A stretch of 42,916 bases of DNA from Candidatus Poseidonia sp. (GTDB taxonomy: Archaea; Thermoplasmatota; Poseidoniia; Poseidoniales; Poseidoniaceae), in the NCBI GenBank assembly GCA_030827745.1, contig JAURDW010000010.1:1-42916 (forward strand), written 5' to 3'. Below the pieces are notes generated by a model. It was not told where the DNA came from. It worked only from the letters and a program-made list of their open reading frames with translations, and ran no database searches. The position numbers and the translations under genes were made by a program. This document shows, in pieces, positions 17,270-26,214 of the stretch (within the stretch, counting starts at the first letter, position 1; each line of letters begins with the position of its first letter).

Positions 17270-17818
17270 ATGAATAGCATGACCAAAATATTGGCTTTTC
17301 TGACCTTGACGCTGCTGTTGACTCCACTTACGGGGTGCACGGCTGAAGAGGAAGAGGAGGCAGTGGCGTTCCCTGCGTTCTCGAGCCTTGCGGACAACGA
17401 CGAAACCTACGACAATGCGCGCATGGCCGGTTCGCCGTTCATCGTGGTGTTTTCGGCCGAATGGTGCAACAGTCCGTGTTACACCACCATGCACGCTCTT
17501 TGGGCGGCACAACCGGAGTTGCCCGTGCTGGTGATGTCCACCGACCCCGTTGAGAACGCAACCGGCGTTACACTCTCCGAATGGCATGCCTCGGCAGACG
17601 CTCACGACGACGACGACACAACCGGTGACGCCGGTGTTTCCCTCACGACGTATGCCTTCATGAAGGGAAGTGAAGTCGCCGCTGCCCTCGACATCACCCG
17701 CCCAGGCTCGTTGGCCTTCGTCAACGGGGAAGGGGAGGTCACCTACCTGCACGAGGGGCGCATGGACGACACCGATGAGATTCTCAAACGGTGGTCGGAA
17801 GCCTCGGGCACGGCCTGA
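17270..17818 (+). CDS. Thioredoxin-fold lipoprotein with CxxxC motif
   Basis: A 182-aa exported protein. The signal peptide ends in a lipobox (LTPLTGC), so the Cys is likely lipidated and the protein tethered to the outer face of the membrane. Acidic residues follow (EEEEEA), then a thioredoxin-like domain with FIVVFSAEWCNSPCYT. The active-site pair is spaced CNSPC (three residues between) instead of CxxC. A later ITRPGSLAFVNGEGEV stretch corresponds to the cis-Pro strand region. ATG is at 17270 with a second at 17279; a TTG at 17249 lies closer to aggagga (17238-17244). Probably a surface disulfide-handling or redox protein, single-gene unit. Confidence 0.8.
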   Translation: MNSMTKILAFLTLTLLLTPLTGCTAEEEEEAVAFPAFSSLADNDETYDNARMAGSPFIVVFSAEWCNSPCYTTMHALWAAQPELPVLVMSTDPVENATGVTLSEWHASADAHDDDDTTGDAGVSLTTYAFMKGSEVAAALDITRPGSLAFVNGEGEVTYLHEGRMDDTDEILKRWSEASGTA

Positions 17819-17834
17819 TTCAAGCAAAACCGTT

Positions 17835-19814
17835 TCATTGAACGAGTTCGGCCTCGTCGGCAACGGCTTCGATGTCATCGTCGTTGCCGAAGACCTTCTC
17901 GACCATCGTCGCTTCTTCAACTCTGTTCAGGACGAAGATACCGAGAACGACAAGGAGAACAAGGAAAACGGCGGTGGCGGGAACGACCCAGTCGGAGAGA
18001 CCGGAGAAGAGACCGTCCTCTTCGCTCATCGTCTTGGCGTTGGCCGTGTCCATGAGCATCACGTTAAGGGTGACGATGGGCGTTGATGAAGGCGGTCCGA
18101 GCGGGTCGGTTTCGTTGGCGATCAGCCCTCGAAGCGAGAACGTGTGGTTGCCCTCCACTTCAATACCGGGGAGGTGTTCCAGTTGGTGAACGATGGTGAC
18201 CAGTTCAAGCGATGCTTGTGCGTCGCCCTCGTCAAAGGTGTGCAAGTTGGCCCAATCGTCGCGAAGATGGTTGCTTCGCCACTGAACCGTGCTGACCTCG
18301 CCTTGAACGTCAACATCAATGCTGTCTCCGGGCATGAGGTGAATACGGTCGTCCATGCCTACATCGGTGGTGACCAGGAGCGAACGTGAGGTGTCAAAGG
18401 CGTAGTCGCGCTGTGCCGCTTCCATCACGGCAGCCAAGGCTTCAACGTGACCGTGACCGTAGACGTTGTTTTGCCGATTCTTTGGAATCTGGTCCTCGAG
18501 GCAAGGCTCGTTGGCCAGCATGTAGTGGCATTGGCGGTAGGTTGAGGTTTCCTGCAGAATATTGCGGACATCAAAGGGTGAAAGGTCGGGGTTCGCCTGA
18601 AGCATCAAGGCCACGGTGCCTGCGACACCGGGTGTGGCCATGCTCGTCCCGCTGAACGCCACGTAGCCGTCACCCGAATTGTGTTGCACGGACATCACAT
18701 CGGAACCAACGAAGGCGATGTTGGGTTTGACGCGACCCTCTTCGGTGGGCCCTTGGCTGCTGTAGACGGCGATGGCCGTGTTCTTGTCCAGTGCCCCCAC
18801 GGTAATGACGTCCTCTGCTGAGCCGGGCGTGCCGATTTGAGCCGAAGCGAAACTGTTGCCTGCTGCAATGAGCATCGTGATGCCTGCACGGACCATTTCG
18901 TTGGCGTAGCGATTGACGCTGTCTTCCTCGGAGGACGTCCACTCGATAGGACCTGGGCCACCGAGACTCATGGATGCCGCCCGGATGTTGAATTTGTAGC
19001 GGTTGTCCACCGTCCATTCCATGCCCGCCATGACGGTGGCGAAGCTTCCCGAGCCACCTGCATCCAAGACTTTGACGCCCACAAGGTAGGCCTGTGGTGC
19101 CATGCCGGGGTGCTCAAAGGTTGGAGCGCCCGTCCCCGCCACCGTGCCTGCACAGTGGGACCCGTGGCCTTGGTCGTCGTAGGCTTGAATTTCCGTTCCG
19201 TTGGTCTTGTCAGGGTTGTTCACCGGGTCGTAGAAACCAATCACTTTCGGGTCGTACGTGCTGTTGTCATCATCGAGGTCATCCAAACCAACGTGGGTGC
19301 TGTCGATGCCCGTGTCAATGATGGCCACGGTCACCCCTGAGCCATCGTAACCGGTTTGTTGTTGGGCCAAATCCACTTCGTGAATGACGGCAGCATCGCC
19401 GTTTTGGACGGTGAGGATGCCGTCGAGCTCCAGCATCACCACGCCGGGAAGGGTGGTGGTTTCAAGCACCATGGCATGCGGCACCCGCCCAGCAACAGCA
19501 TCGATGTGCTTGAGGGTCCATTGGTGTTGAAACCCAACTTCCCGCTCGAGCATGGCCACGTCCGCCTCCGTTGGCGTGTGGTCAAAATCAACGATAAGCG
19601 GCAACGTGTTGTCCTCATCAAGGAAGAGCGGGTGGTCGTTGAATTTCTCAACCATATCCCCAATGCCGTTTTTGTTTCGGTCCACCGTGGTGTCGACCCA
19701 CCATCCGATGTCCTCAGATTCGGTCGTGGCGCCATGGACGGGGACCGCCGAAGCCAGCAAAGGCAGCGTCATCAATACAAAACAAAAAGCAGAGAGAAGG
19801 GCACGCTTCATCAT
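17835..19814 (-). CDS. Secreted subtilisin-like serine protease (S8), membrane-anchored
   Basis: A 659-aa protein from the ATG at 19814, with a signal peptide (MKRALLSAFCFVLM onward) and a ~110-residue N-terminal inhibitor/propeptide region. The S8 catalytic domain has Asp167 (AIIDTGID), His217 (GHGSHCAGT), oxyanion Asn320 (IAAGN) and Ser391 (SGTSMATPG). A C-terminal beta domain of ~150 residues follows, then a membrane segment (about 620-641) and an acidic cytoplasmic tail. Secreted peptidases of this kind are prominent in marine heterotrophic archaea that live on protein. The gene ends 16 bp from the convergent thioredoxin-fold lipoprotein gene. The extended frame upstream of 19814 lacks a signal-like start and is not favoured. 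Confidence 0.92.
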   Translation of the reverse strand: MMKRALLSAFCFVLMTLPLLASAVPVHGATTESEDIGWWVDTTVDRNKNGIGDMVEKFNDHPLFLDEDNTLPLIVDFDHTPTEADVAMLEREVGFQHQWTLKHIDAVAGRVPHAMVLETTTLPGVVMLELDGILTVQNGDAAVIHEVDLAQQQTGYDGSGVTVAIIDTGIDSTHVGLDDLDDDNSTYDPKVIGFYDPVNNPDKTNGTEIQAYDDQGHGSHCAGTVAGTGAPTFEHPGMAPQAYLVGVKVLDAGGSGSFATVMAGMEWTVDNRYKFNIRAASMSLGGPGPIEWTSSEEDSVNRYANEMVRAGITMLIAAGNSFASAQIGTPGSAEDVITVGALDKNTAIAVYSSQGPTEEGRVKPNIAFVGSDVMSVQHNSGDGYVAFSGTSMATPGVAGTVALMLQANPDLSPFDVRNILQETSTYRQCHYMLANEPCLEDQIPKNRQNNVYGHGHVEALAAVMEAAQRDYAFDTSRSLLVTTDVGMDDRIHLMPGDSIDVDVQGEVSTVQWRSNHLRDDWANLHTFDEGDAQASLELVTIVHQLEHLPGIEVEGNHTFSLRGLIANETDPLGPPSSTPIVTLNVMLMDTANAKTMSEEDGLFSGLSDWVVPATAVFLVLLVVLGIFVLNRVEEATMVEKVFGNDDDIEAVADEAELVQ

Positions 19815-19956
19815 CTCACCGGTCAAAGCGACGGGCGGGAAGGTCTTCAACTCATTGGAGGGCCCGCAGGCCGAGGGAGAAGGTGAAAACCTCTTCCCTC
19901 CACGGCAATGCAGGGTCAAATCTTAACATCCTGTGAGGTAACGTTAACCGATTGTC

Positions 19957-22900
19957 ATGGCAGCACCTCGGCGTCGGATCACACAAGTTCAACCTTCACA
20001 AAGCACCTCGGCCCCCAACGCAGCAATCGCTTCACCGCTGCAAGGCGGCATCAGGGCTCATGAAGAACCTGCTTCCCCGTCCATGACCGTCCACGTCCCA
20101 GGGACAAGCCAGCGAGAGCAGGACCAGTTCATGCTCAAACTCTCCCAAATGGTGATGATGGGCATTGGCTTCTTGGCCATTTGGGGCGGGATTTTCAGCG
20201 TTGCCTTTGACGAAGAGGCGACAAATGAAAACTTCCTCGTCCTCTTCGTCGGGGGTTTGGCCTCGTTCGCTGTGTCCGTCGCTTTGATCGAGATGCAAAG
20301 CAAAAAAAATGAACACCACCTTCTCGATATTCAAAACTATATTTTGGGAATTGCATTTTTCTTCTCTACCGTCGGGGTTCTCTGGGGCACGCGGTACGCC
20401 GTGGGTTTCGCCACCGGGGTCTTGGAACTGGACTTTTTTGGTGACCCCACATACTACACAGAAACGGATTGGTCCCCGAACGCCAACGCCATCTATGCCC
20501 AAACCTTGACCTGTTTGCTTCTCACGTACGGGCATTACCGCCTGCTTCAACGCTACAAAGGCCAAACCAGCTTCGGCTGGGGCGTGGCCACCTACGCCCC
20601 AATGGCCATCCTCTTGGCCGGCGTCGGCCCTTGGATTCGCTGGTCGAACGATGTGGTCAGTTGGGAACTCGGCATCGCCATGTTGAGCATCACCTTGGTC
20701 TCGTTGGAAATGTCCTTGCGTTCAAACAAAGCTCTCAACTTTGTCGTGGTGGCCTTTGTTGCCGGATTGGTTCCCCTCGTTTACGAGGGATTGAACACCA
20801 ATGCACCCGCAGACGGAGCTGGAGGCGCCCTTTCGTTGATGGTGTTCGTGATCGCCATCCAAGGTTACTTTGCCGCCCGACAGGACCTCCGCAAGGAAGT
20901 TATGGAGCGGGCTTCGTTGCTCTTGATCGGTCAAATCGTCTTCGCACTCTTCTTGGTCCGCATTTCGACCAACGAGTTCAACCTCATCCTCGGGCCTTTC
21001 AGAGCAGGTGACTACCCTGCCCTGGCAGATTACATCAACGTCCCTGTCGCCCTCTGGTGCACCGTTTTGTTCGCCTACTTTCCTGCGGTGCTCAAGCAGC
21101 GAGTCCCTTGGATGCCCATTGGGCTAGCGGGCGCTCTCGTCTTGATTCCCTCGGATGCATCAACGGTGCCTTGGGTGTTGAGCATGCTCATCCTCCCCTA
21201 CATGGTGTTCATTTCCAAGGTCGCCCGAACGTGGGTCGTGAACCTGACGATGTTGGCGTTTAGTGCCTCCTATTTGTTAACGGATTGGTATGCCTATACC
21301 CAAGACATTCCGGCGAAGGAAGCCTTCGGAGGGACGTGGCTCCACGTTTTGATTCCAGTTTTCCTTTTGGCCGTAGCCGAACTCGGACGCTCCCAACAAC
21401 GGCTCCAGACCAGCATTACGCTCGCCATGATTGGAGCCGTTGTCCTCTCGAGAGCCATCCTTGACCCTGAATGGTATCTTCCATGGTTGCTCGTTGCGTA
21501 CATGTTTTTCCTCAATTGGAACACGTTGCAAACGGCCGATATCCAGCGCGTTCAGCACCGAAAGGACGCCACCCTCGCCATGCTTTTCACCACCTTCACG
21601 GTCATCCTTTTGGCCGTCCTTGACAACCTCACCCTACCAGAAGTTCAAGCGATTGAGCGTGTTGTCGATGTTGGGTTTCGACCTCAATTTTTGGTCCTAA
21701 GCATCGCCTTTTACGTCCTTTCCGCAAGGGGGCGACACGTGGAATTTGACGTTGGTTCTCTCCTGAAGTGGTTGGACCAAGGCAACGCCCATGCACCTCG
21801 ATACGACGCCGAAACGGGCACGTGGGTCGTGAAGAGCGTTGATGAGGTGGACAAAGACCAGAGCATCACCGAAGCCGCTTGGGGGCCCTTAGCACGGTTC
21901 TCCGTGGTAGGTTGGCTGATGATGTTCACTTTTTCCATCAACCTTCTCCGCGTTGACGTTTGGGGAACCAGCCCGTTCATCGTTCTCTTGCTTGCCCTTC
22001 CGGTGGCCATGCTCGTGCGTGAATTCCTCCGCATGGAAGCCATCGGTTCGACGGACAGAGCAACGGGCGTTGGGCTCCTCATCTTCCTCGCCGTTCCACT
22101 TGCATGGCAACTCAACGACGCTGCTTGGATGGGCGTTGATGTCTTTGGAGCAAGCGTGCTTCTTGATGCGGTCTTGGTGACGGCACCTCTGGTGGTCAAC
22201 GCCGTGATCCAGCGACGTGGCATCGATGAAACGGTGCTGAATCGAGAAGCGGATGGAGCCACGTACCTGTTGTTGCTCGGTTTGGCCCTTTTGGACACCT
22301 CAGGAGGAATCCTGTTCCTTCCGTTGGCCGTTTTGGTGGCTTGGCGAACGGTTCGGCACCGCTACCACGCCATCACGTTGTTCGTCCCGTTGGCAGCGTG
22401 GCTGGCCGATGTGGGTCGGGACGCCAATGGGTTGGTCGGAAGAGGCCTCGAGGCCCTTCCTCAGAATGTGAGCGATTACCTTGCGAGCGACCACAACGGG
22501 CCGTTTCAGGCCTACCTTGGGATCTTTGTGGCGGTGCACATGCTTGCCCAGCTTTACAACATGTACAAGGTTGAAGAATCAGAAAACGAAAACGCCCTTT
22601 GGGTTTGGGGTGCCATCCTTTGGTTTACCCTTGCTCTCCTTTCCATCCTTCCGGACGGCTACTGGATTCCGACCCTCGTCGTTCTTTTACTCATGCCGTA
22701 CCTTTACGCAACCAACAGAAGCGATGGGCTTCCATACGCCTTGGGGTTGCTCTTTGTTGCGCTGTTTTTCGGATTTTCATTCAGCAACACGTTTCAGCCG
22801 ATCAGCGACGGCGATGCGGCAGGCTGGAGCGGGGTGCTCACCGGTGCAACCGGTTGCTTGATGGCGGCGCTTCACGCCAAAGGCATGCTGTTTAAACAGG

Positions 22901-24042
22901 CGGCTGAAAACGAGGAAGAACTGCGGCAACAAAACGACGTTGCTCAACTGAGCATCCAAATCGGAGGGTTGGGTTTTGTCGCTGGCTACAGCGTATTCTA
23001 CGGACTTGGTCCCGTCATGGGGTTGGCTGTTCTCACGTGGTCCATGGTTCGTGATGGGAAACTCGGTGGAATTGTCCTCTTTCCGCTCCTTTCGACGTTC
23101 AGCGTTGTCAACATCTTGCTGCAAAGCGAGTTGGGTTCCAACGACCAACGCACCACCATCGCCGGTGTTGCATTAGCAGTGCAAGGCGTGATGTTGACCT
23201 TCCTTTCTGCAAAAGACGACCTCGTGTACGACTTTGAAGGCGCATCATGGCCTTCGGACAACGAGTTCTTTGCTTTCATGGACCGGCTGGGTCTTGCCGG
23301 GCTTGCGTATTCGCTCATCGGTGTGTATGTGGCCTTGAACACTGCTGACTTGGATTCGGCGGCCTTCTTGCTCATGACGGTGTACCTCGTCGTTATCGGC
23401 GTTCAAGGATTTGATGAGGAGAACGATGCTGTGTGGCGTCGCGGATTGGGGGGTTACGGCTCCATCTTCACCTCTTTCTTGTTTGCAAACTCGCTTGAAA
23501 ACGCTCTCTTTGGAGCCATCGGGTTTGTGTTGATGGGCATCGTCGCCCTCGGCTTTGGTTTCTTGTTCATGCAGCGTATGAACGAAGACGACGGCATTTT
23601 TGTTGGGCCAGAAGAGCCAATCGCCCCCTCGGATCCGTCCGAGGAGAACGAGACTGAGGCGCTCAACAAGGCTGATGAGGACGATGGGAGGGAGCAAAAA
23701 GACGAGGCCGATGATTTGGAGAGCAAACCACAAGCAGAGGACACGGAGGTTGAGGCAGGGGATGAAACCGAACCGGTCGAGGCCACAAGCGCCAGCGAAG
23801 CAACGGCGTTCCTTGAGCGACTGTCAAACACGACCAAAGGAAAGGATGCACCCCTTCCACACAGCGGCCTGCTTTCAACCGCCGAAGGCTTCTCTGTCCG
23901 CCTGCCATCGGATGCGGTGACGAAGATTCTTGACACGTTAAACGCAACACCGCACGAAGGTTATCTCCCCGTGGTCGCCTTTGGACCAACCGGCGAGATC
24001 ATGCTTACGTTTGAGGAGGACAAGGGCGTACTCAGCAACTGA
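19957..24042 (+). CDS. Giant polytopic membrane protein of unknown function
   Basis: A 1361-aa protein I cannot place in a family. Residues 1-60 are polar. From about 64 to 1220 there are roughly 35 hydrophobic segments with short loops; the longest soluble loop is around 600-645. An acidic linker of ~80 residues (Glu, Asp and Ala rich) follows, then a conserved-looking small C-terminal domain (about 1285-1361) with SAEGFSVRLPSDAV-like character. No transporter, glycosyltransferase or channel motif is visible. The size and segment number recall large bacterial DUF2339-type proteins, but no specific similarity is claimed. It stands alone, divergent from the S8 protease gene. Confidence 0.85.
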   Translation: MAAPRRRITQVQPSQSTSAPNAAIASPLQGGIRAHEEPASPSMTVHVPGTSQREQDQFMLKLSQMVMMGIGFLAIWGGIFSVAFDEEATNENFLVLFVGGLASFAVSVALIEMQSKKNEHHLLDIQNYILGIAFFFSTVGVLWGTRYAVGFATGVLELDFFGDPTYYTETDWSPNANAIYAQTLTCLLLTYGHYRLLQRYKGQTSFGWGVATYAPMAILLAGVGPWIRWSNDVVSWELGIAMLSITLVSLEMSLRSNKALNFVVVAFVAGLVPLVYEGLNTNAPADGAGGALSLMVFVIAIQGYFAARQDLRKEVMERASLLLIGQIVFALFLVRISTNEFNLILGPFRAGDYPALADYINVPVALWCTVLFAYFPAVLKQRVPWMPIGLAGALVLIPSDASTVPWVLSMLILPYMVFISKVARTWVVNLTMLAFSASYLLTDWYAYTQDIPAKEAFGGTWLHVLIPVFLLAVAELGRSQQRLQTSITLAMIGAVVLSRAILDPEWYLPWLLVAYMFFLNWNTLQTADIQRVQHRKDATLAMLFTTFTVILLAVLDNLTLPEVQAIERVVDVGFRPQFLVLSIAFYVLSARGRHVEFDVGSLLKWLDQGNAHAPRYDAETGTWVVKSVDEVDKDQSITEAAWGPLARFSVVGWLMMFTFSINLLRVDVWGTSPFIVLLLALPVAMLVREFLRMEAIGSTDRATGVGLLIFLAVPLAWQLNDAAWMGVDVFGASVLLDAVLVTAPLVVNAVIQRRGIDETVLNREADGATYLLLLGLALLDTSGGILFLPLAVLVAWRTVRHRYHAITLFVPLAAWLADVGRDANGLVGRGLEALPQNVSDYLASDHNGPFQAYLGIFVAVHMLAQLYNMYKVEESENENALWVWGAILWFTLALLSILPDGYWIPTLVVLLLMPYLYATNRSDGLPYALGLLFVALFFGFSFSNTFQPISDGDAAGWSGVLTGATGCLMAALHAKGMLFKQAAENEEELRQQNDVAQLSIQIGGLGFVAGYSVFYGLGPVMGLAVLTWSMVRDGKLGGIVLFPLLSTFSVVNILLQSELGSNDQRTTIAGVALAVQGVMLTFLSAKDDLVYDFEGASWPSDNEFFAFMDRLGLAGLAYSLIGVYVALNTADLDSAAFLLMTVYLVVIGVQGFDEENDAVWRRGLGGYGSIFTSFLFANSLENALFGAIGFVLMGIVALGFGFLFMQRMNEDDGIFVGPEEPIAPSDPSEENETEALNKADEDDGREQKDEADDLESKPQAEDTEVEAGDETEPVEATSASEATAFLERLSNTTKGKDAPLPHSGLLSTAEGFSVRLPSDAVTKILDTLNATPHEGYLPVVAFGPTGEIMLTFEEDKGVLSN

Positions 24043-24088
24043 ATGTGGTCAGCGAAGAACCAAAGGATTCGGCCTTCACCGTTTGCGC

Positions 24089-24637
24089 ATGGGCGAAGAA
24101 TCGCATCGAATGGTTTGGATGGACTTGGAAATGACCGGACTCGATGTTGAAGCCGAATCCATCATTGAAATCGCCACCGTGGTGACCGATGGCGATCTCA
24201 ACATCCTCGCCCAAGGTCCCAACCTCGCCATTCGTGTCTCGGATGACCTGCTGGAAGGCATGGACGAATGGAACACTGCCCACCATCACAGCAGCGGGTT
24301 GGTCGACCGCATCAAGAACGAAGGGGTCTCCCTCAAATCGGCGGAAGACGCCACCTTGGCCTTCCTCACCCAATGGGTTGAGCCCAACACGGCCCCGCTC
24401 TGTGGAAACAGCATCTGGAACGACCGCCGTTTTTTGGAAAAGGAGATGCCCCGCCTGCTTGACTTCCTCCACTACCGAATGGTCGATGTTTCAACGGTCA
24501 AAGAACTGGCCCGCCGATGGCACCCCAGCCTTCCTCGCTACCCAAAAAAGGGGGCCCATTTGGCTTTGGACGACACGTTGGAGAGCATCGAGGAATTGCG
24601 CTACTTCCGAGCGAACGTCTTCCATCATGAAGACTGA
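24089..24637 (+). CDS. orn: Oligoribonuclease (DEDDh 3'-5' exoribonuclease)
   Basis: A 183-aa protein that degrades 2-5 nt RNAs to mononucleotides in the cytoplasm. The signature VWMDLEMTGLD holds the first Asp and Glu; CGNSIWNDRRFL holds the third acidic residue; AHLALDDTLESI holds the catalytic His and last Asp. Length and motif spacing match Orn well. The start at 24089 is chosen because the frame upstream overlaps the giant membrane protein and is unlike Orn. Its 3' end overlaps the convergent xdhC gene by 13 bp. Orn is mainly bacterial and eukaryotic, so presence in an archaeal context suggests horizontal transfer. Confidence 0.93.
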   Translation: MGEESHRMVWMDLEMTGLDVEAESIIEIATVVTDGDLNILAQGPNLAIRVSDDLLEGMDEWNTAHHHSSGLVDRIKNEGVSLKSAEDATLAFLTQWVEPNTAPLCGNSIWNDRRFLEKEMPRLLDFLHYRMVDVSTVKELARRWHPSLPRYPKKGAHLALDDTLESIEELRYFRANVFHHED

Positions 24638-25527
24638 CGCCAGGTGGCGTCGTTGGGGTCCACGTTTTTGTGTGCAGCCATGATTTGCGCAACGACGGCC
24701 ACAGCAATTTCTTGGGGCGTTTGCGCACCAATGTTCAGGCCGATGGGGCAGACCACTTGGTCGAGGAGGGAAGAAGCGATACCTTCGTTGCGACAAACGC
24801 TCTCAAAGGCTTGCCATTTTGAGCGGCTTCCAATCACGCCAACACGGGGCGCTTCTACCCCGTCAAGGGCCGCATTGGCACCGTGGGCAATCTGTAAGAT
24901 ACCGAGCAAGCGTTCTTGATCTTCAGCCCAATCATGCCCGAGGAGCACGATGTCCGAGAATCGCTTCAGCGACTGGAGAGTTTCGTTCGAGAATACCTCG
25001 TTGGCGGGTACAGTGGAACGCGCTTGAGCCACCGGATATTTTTCTATAGAAACGAAGTCTTCCCTGGTGTCGTGGACGGAATACGACCATTCGAGAGAAT
25101 GGAGGCATGCCGCTATGGCTTCCCCGCAATGACCGCCGCCCATGATGTACACGTGGGGCATGGGAATCATCACCTCAAGAGCCACGGTGACTCGGCCACC
25201 GCAAAGAGAATCAAGCGGCGTTACTTCATAGCCCTTCGCCCCTTTGTTCAAGCCGTAAGTGTGAACTTCAGCCGCAGGCGAAACGGTCTCTGAAAGGAGG
25301 GTGCGGCATCGTTGCAGCACGGTCTTCTCAAGGCCGGCACCGCCCACGGTGCCCACCCATTCTTCGCTCCGTGCGGAGAGGGCAAGCCTGGCTCCTGTCT
25401 TTCCCGGAACGCTCCCCGACGTGTTGAGGACGGTCGCCATGACGGTCCGATGGCCTGAGCGCTGCTCGTGCAGAACCCATTCAAGCACCCGAGCGGTCAT
25501 AGGGATGCCTCGGTGGGTGGCCCTCAT
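24625..25527 (-). CDS. xdhC: XdhC/CoxI-type molybdenum hydroxylase maturation protein
   Basis: A 300-aa protein of the XdhC family, which binds the molybdenum cofactor and aids its sulfuration and insertion into xanthine dehydrogenase-type enzymes. N-terminal domain: GSVPGKTGARLAL (38-50), TVGGAGLEKTV and CGGRVTVALEV (109-119). C-terminal Rossmann-like domain: VYIMGGGHCGEA (about 126-137), then IVLLGHDW and VGVIGSRSKW. The ATG at 25527 overlaps the MocA-type gene stop in ATGA, so the two are co-translated. The likely client is the three-subunit enzyme encoded at 11677-16054. No other molybdenum hydroxylase is in the window. Confidence 0.9.
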   Translation of the reverse strand: MRATHRGIPMTARVLEWVLHEQRSGHRTVMATVLNTSGSVPGKTGARLALSARSEEWVGTVGGAGLEKTVLQRCRTLLSETVSPAAEVHTYGLNKGAKGYEVTPLDSLCGGRVTVALEVMIPMPHVYIMGGGHCGEAIAACLHSLEWSYSVHDTREDFVSIEKYPVAQARSTVPANEVFSNETLQSLKRFSDIVLLGHDWAEDQERLLGILQIAHGANAALDGVEAPRVGVIGSRSKWQAFESVCRNEGIASSLLDQVVCPIGLNIGAQTPQEIAVAVVAQIMAAHKNVDPNDATWRQSS

Positions 25528-26135
25528 ATCCCTTCGCCTTGGGCGTAATAGGCCAGTAGGGCGTGCTCGTTTGTGCGAAGTTCTTCCAATTGTTGCGGCG
25601 TGTCGATGTTCAAATTTAGCCAAGGAGCGACCACACTCACTGGATGAAACGCAACGAGGTCTCGGAGCGGTGCGTCGGCGTTGGCTGCCAGCACCGCCTC
25701 AATGGCATCCTCATCCAAGACAACTGGATGGCCGCGCCCGTGCTGCCCTACGGGGCAAGCAGACCCTCCGTTGTCAAGCAACGACCGGACGAGGGAAGGG
25801 CGCCAGCCAGGACGGTCAACCGGAGCCATCACCGCACGACCAACATGAACGTTCAACGAACGAAGGCGTTGCAACCCGACTTGGAGACTCCCCGTTCGTC
25901 CCTTTTCCGGTTCAGGATTCACCACCGTGATGACGTTTGGAGGAAGCGTGTTCGGTTGAGGGCGAAGATGTTCGTTGATGACCACCACCACCGGTGAACA
26001 GCCCGCTTTGATGAGATGTCGACACGCCCAGGTCAACAAGGTGGCACCCCCCAGTTCGACCAAGGCCTTGGGTGAACCGAGACGCTGGCTCAGACCCGCT
26101 GCAAGAACAAGTCCCGAAACGGCGGCAGAGGCCAT
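25524..26135 (-). CDS. mocA: Molybdenum cofactor cytidylyltransferase (MocA-like)
   Basis: A nucleotidyltransferase of the MobA/MocA family, about 203 aa from the ATG at 26135 (a GTG at 26153 is possible). The N-terminal motif is LAAGLSQRLGSPK (about 11-23); the AAG form rather than AGG is typical of MocA, which uses CTP to make molybdopterin cytosine dinucleotide for xanthine dehydrogenase-type enzymes. APVDRPGW (about 104-111) is the metal-binding Asp region. It overlaps xdhC by 4 bp. An alternative is another NTP transferase, but pairing with xdhC strongly favours MocA. Confidence 0.88.
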   Translation of the reverse strand: MASAAVSGLVLAAGLSQRLGSPKALVELGGATLLTWACRHLIKAGCSPVVVVINEHLRPQPNTLPPNVITVVNPEPEKGRTGSLQVGLQRLRSLNVHVGRAVMAPVDRPGWRPSLVRSLLDNGGSACPVGQHGRGHPVVLDEDAIEAVLAANADAPLRDLVAFHPVSVVAPWLNLNIDTPQQLEELRTNEHALLAYYAQGEGI

Positions 26136-26180
26136 GACATGGTGTTTTGGCACGGCTTGAAGGAGTTTCTCCCCTTTTGG

Positions 26181-26200
26181 ACTTCAAATAGTCTTGAGGT
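26181..26200. promoter_or_regulatory. Imperfect inverted repeat, possible operator
   Basis: The arms ACTTCAA and TTGAGGT are separated by six bases (ATAGTC), with six of seven arm positions pairing. The repeat lies 15 bp before the ATG at 26215 and in the divergent spacer with the mocA gene. Such a dyad could be an operator for either gene. The AT-rich centre, about 27 bp before the ATG, could also be a TATA-like box for a leaderless transcript. Weak evidence. Confidence 0.25.
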
Positions 26201-26214
26201 ACAACCCCACCAGC

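Noticed and set aside
24625-24637. Possible frameshift or sequencing error at the orn/xdhC junction
   Set aside because: Both proteins end with full-length family C-termini; the 13-bp overlap of stops is consistent with other compact convergent pairs here.
25041-25052. Palindrome TTTCTATAGAAA, with a TTCTATAGAA copy at 40331-40340
   Set aside because: Both copies are inside coding regions (xdhC, ribE) and read as ordinary codons; two hits chosen after the fact are not significant.
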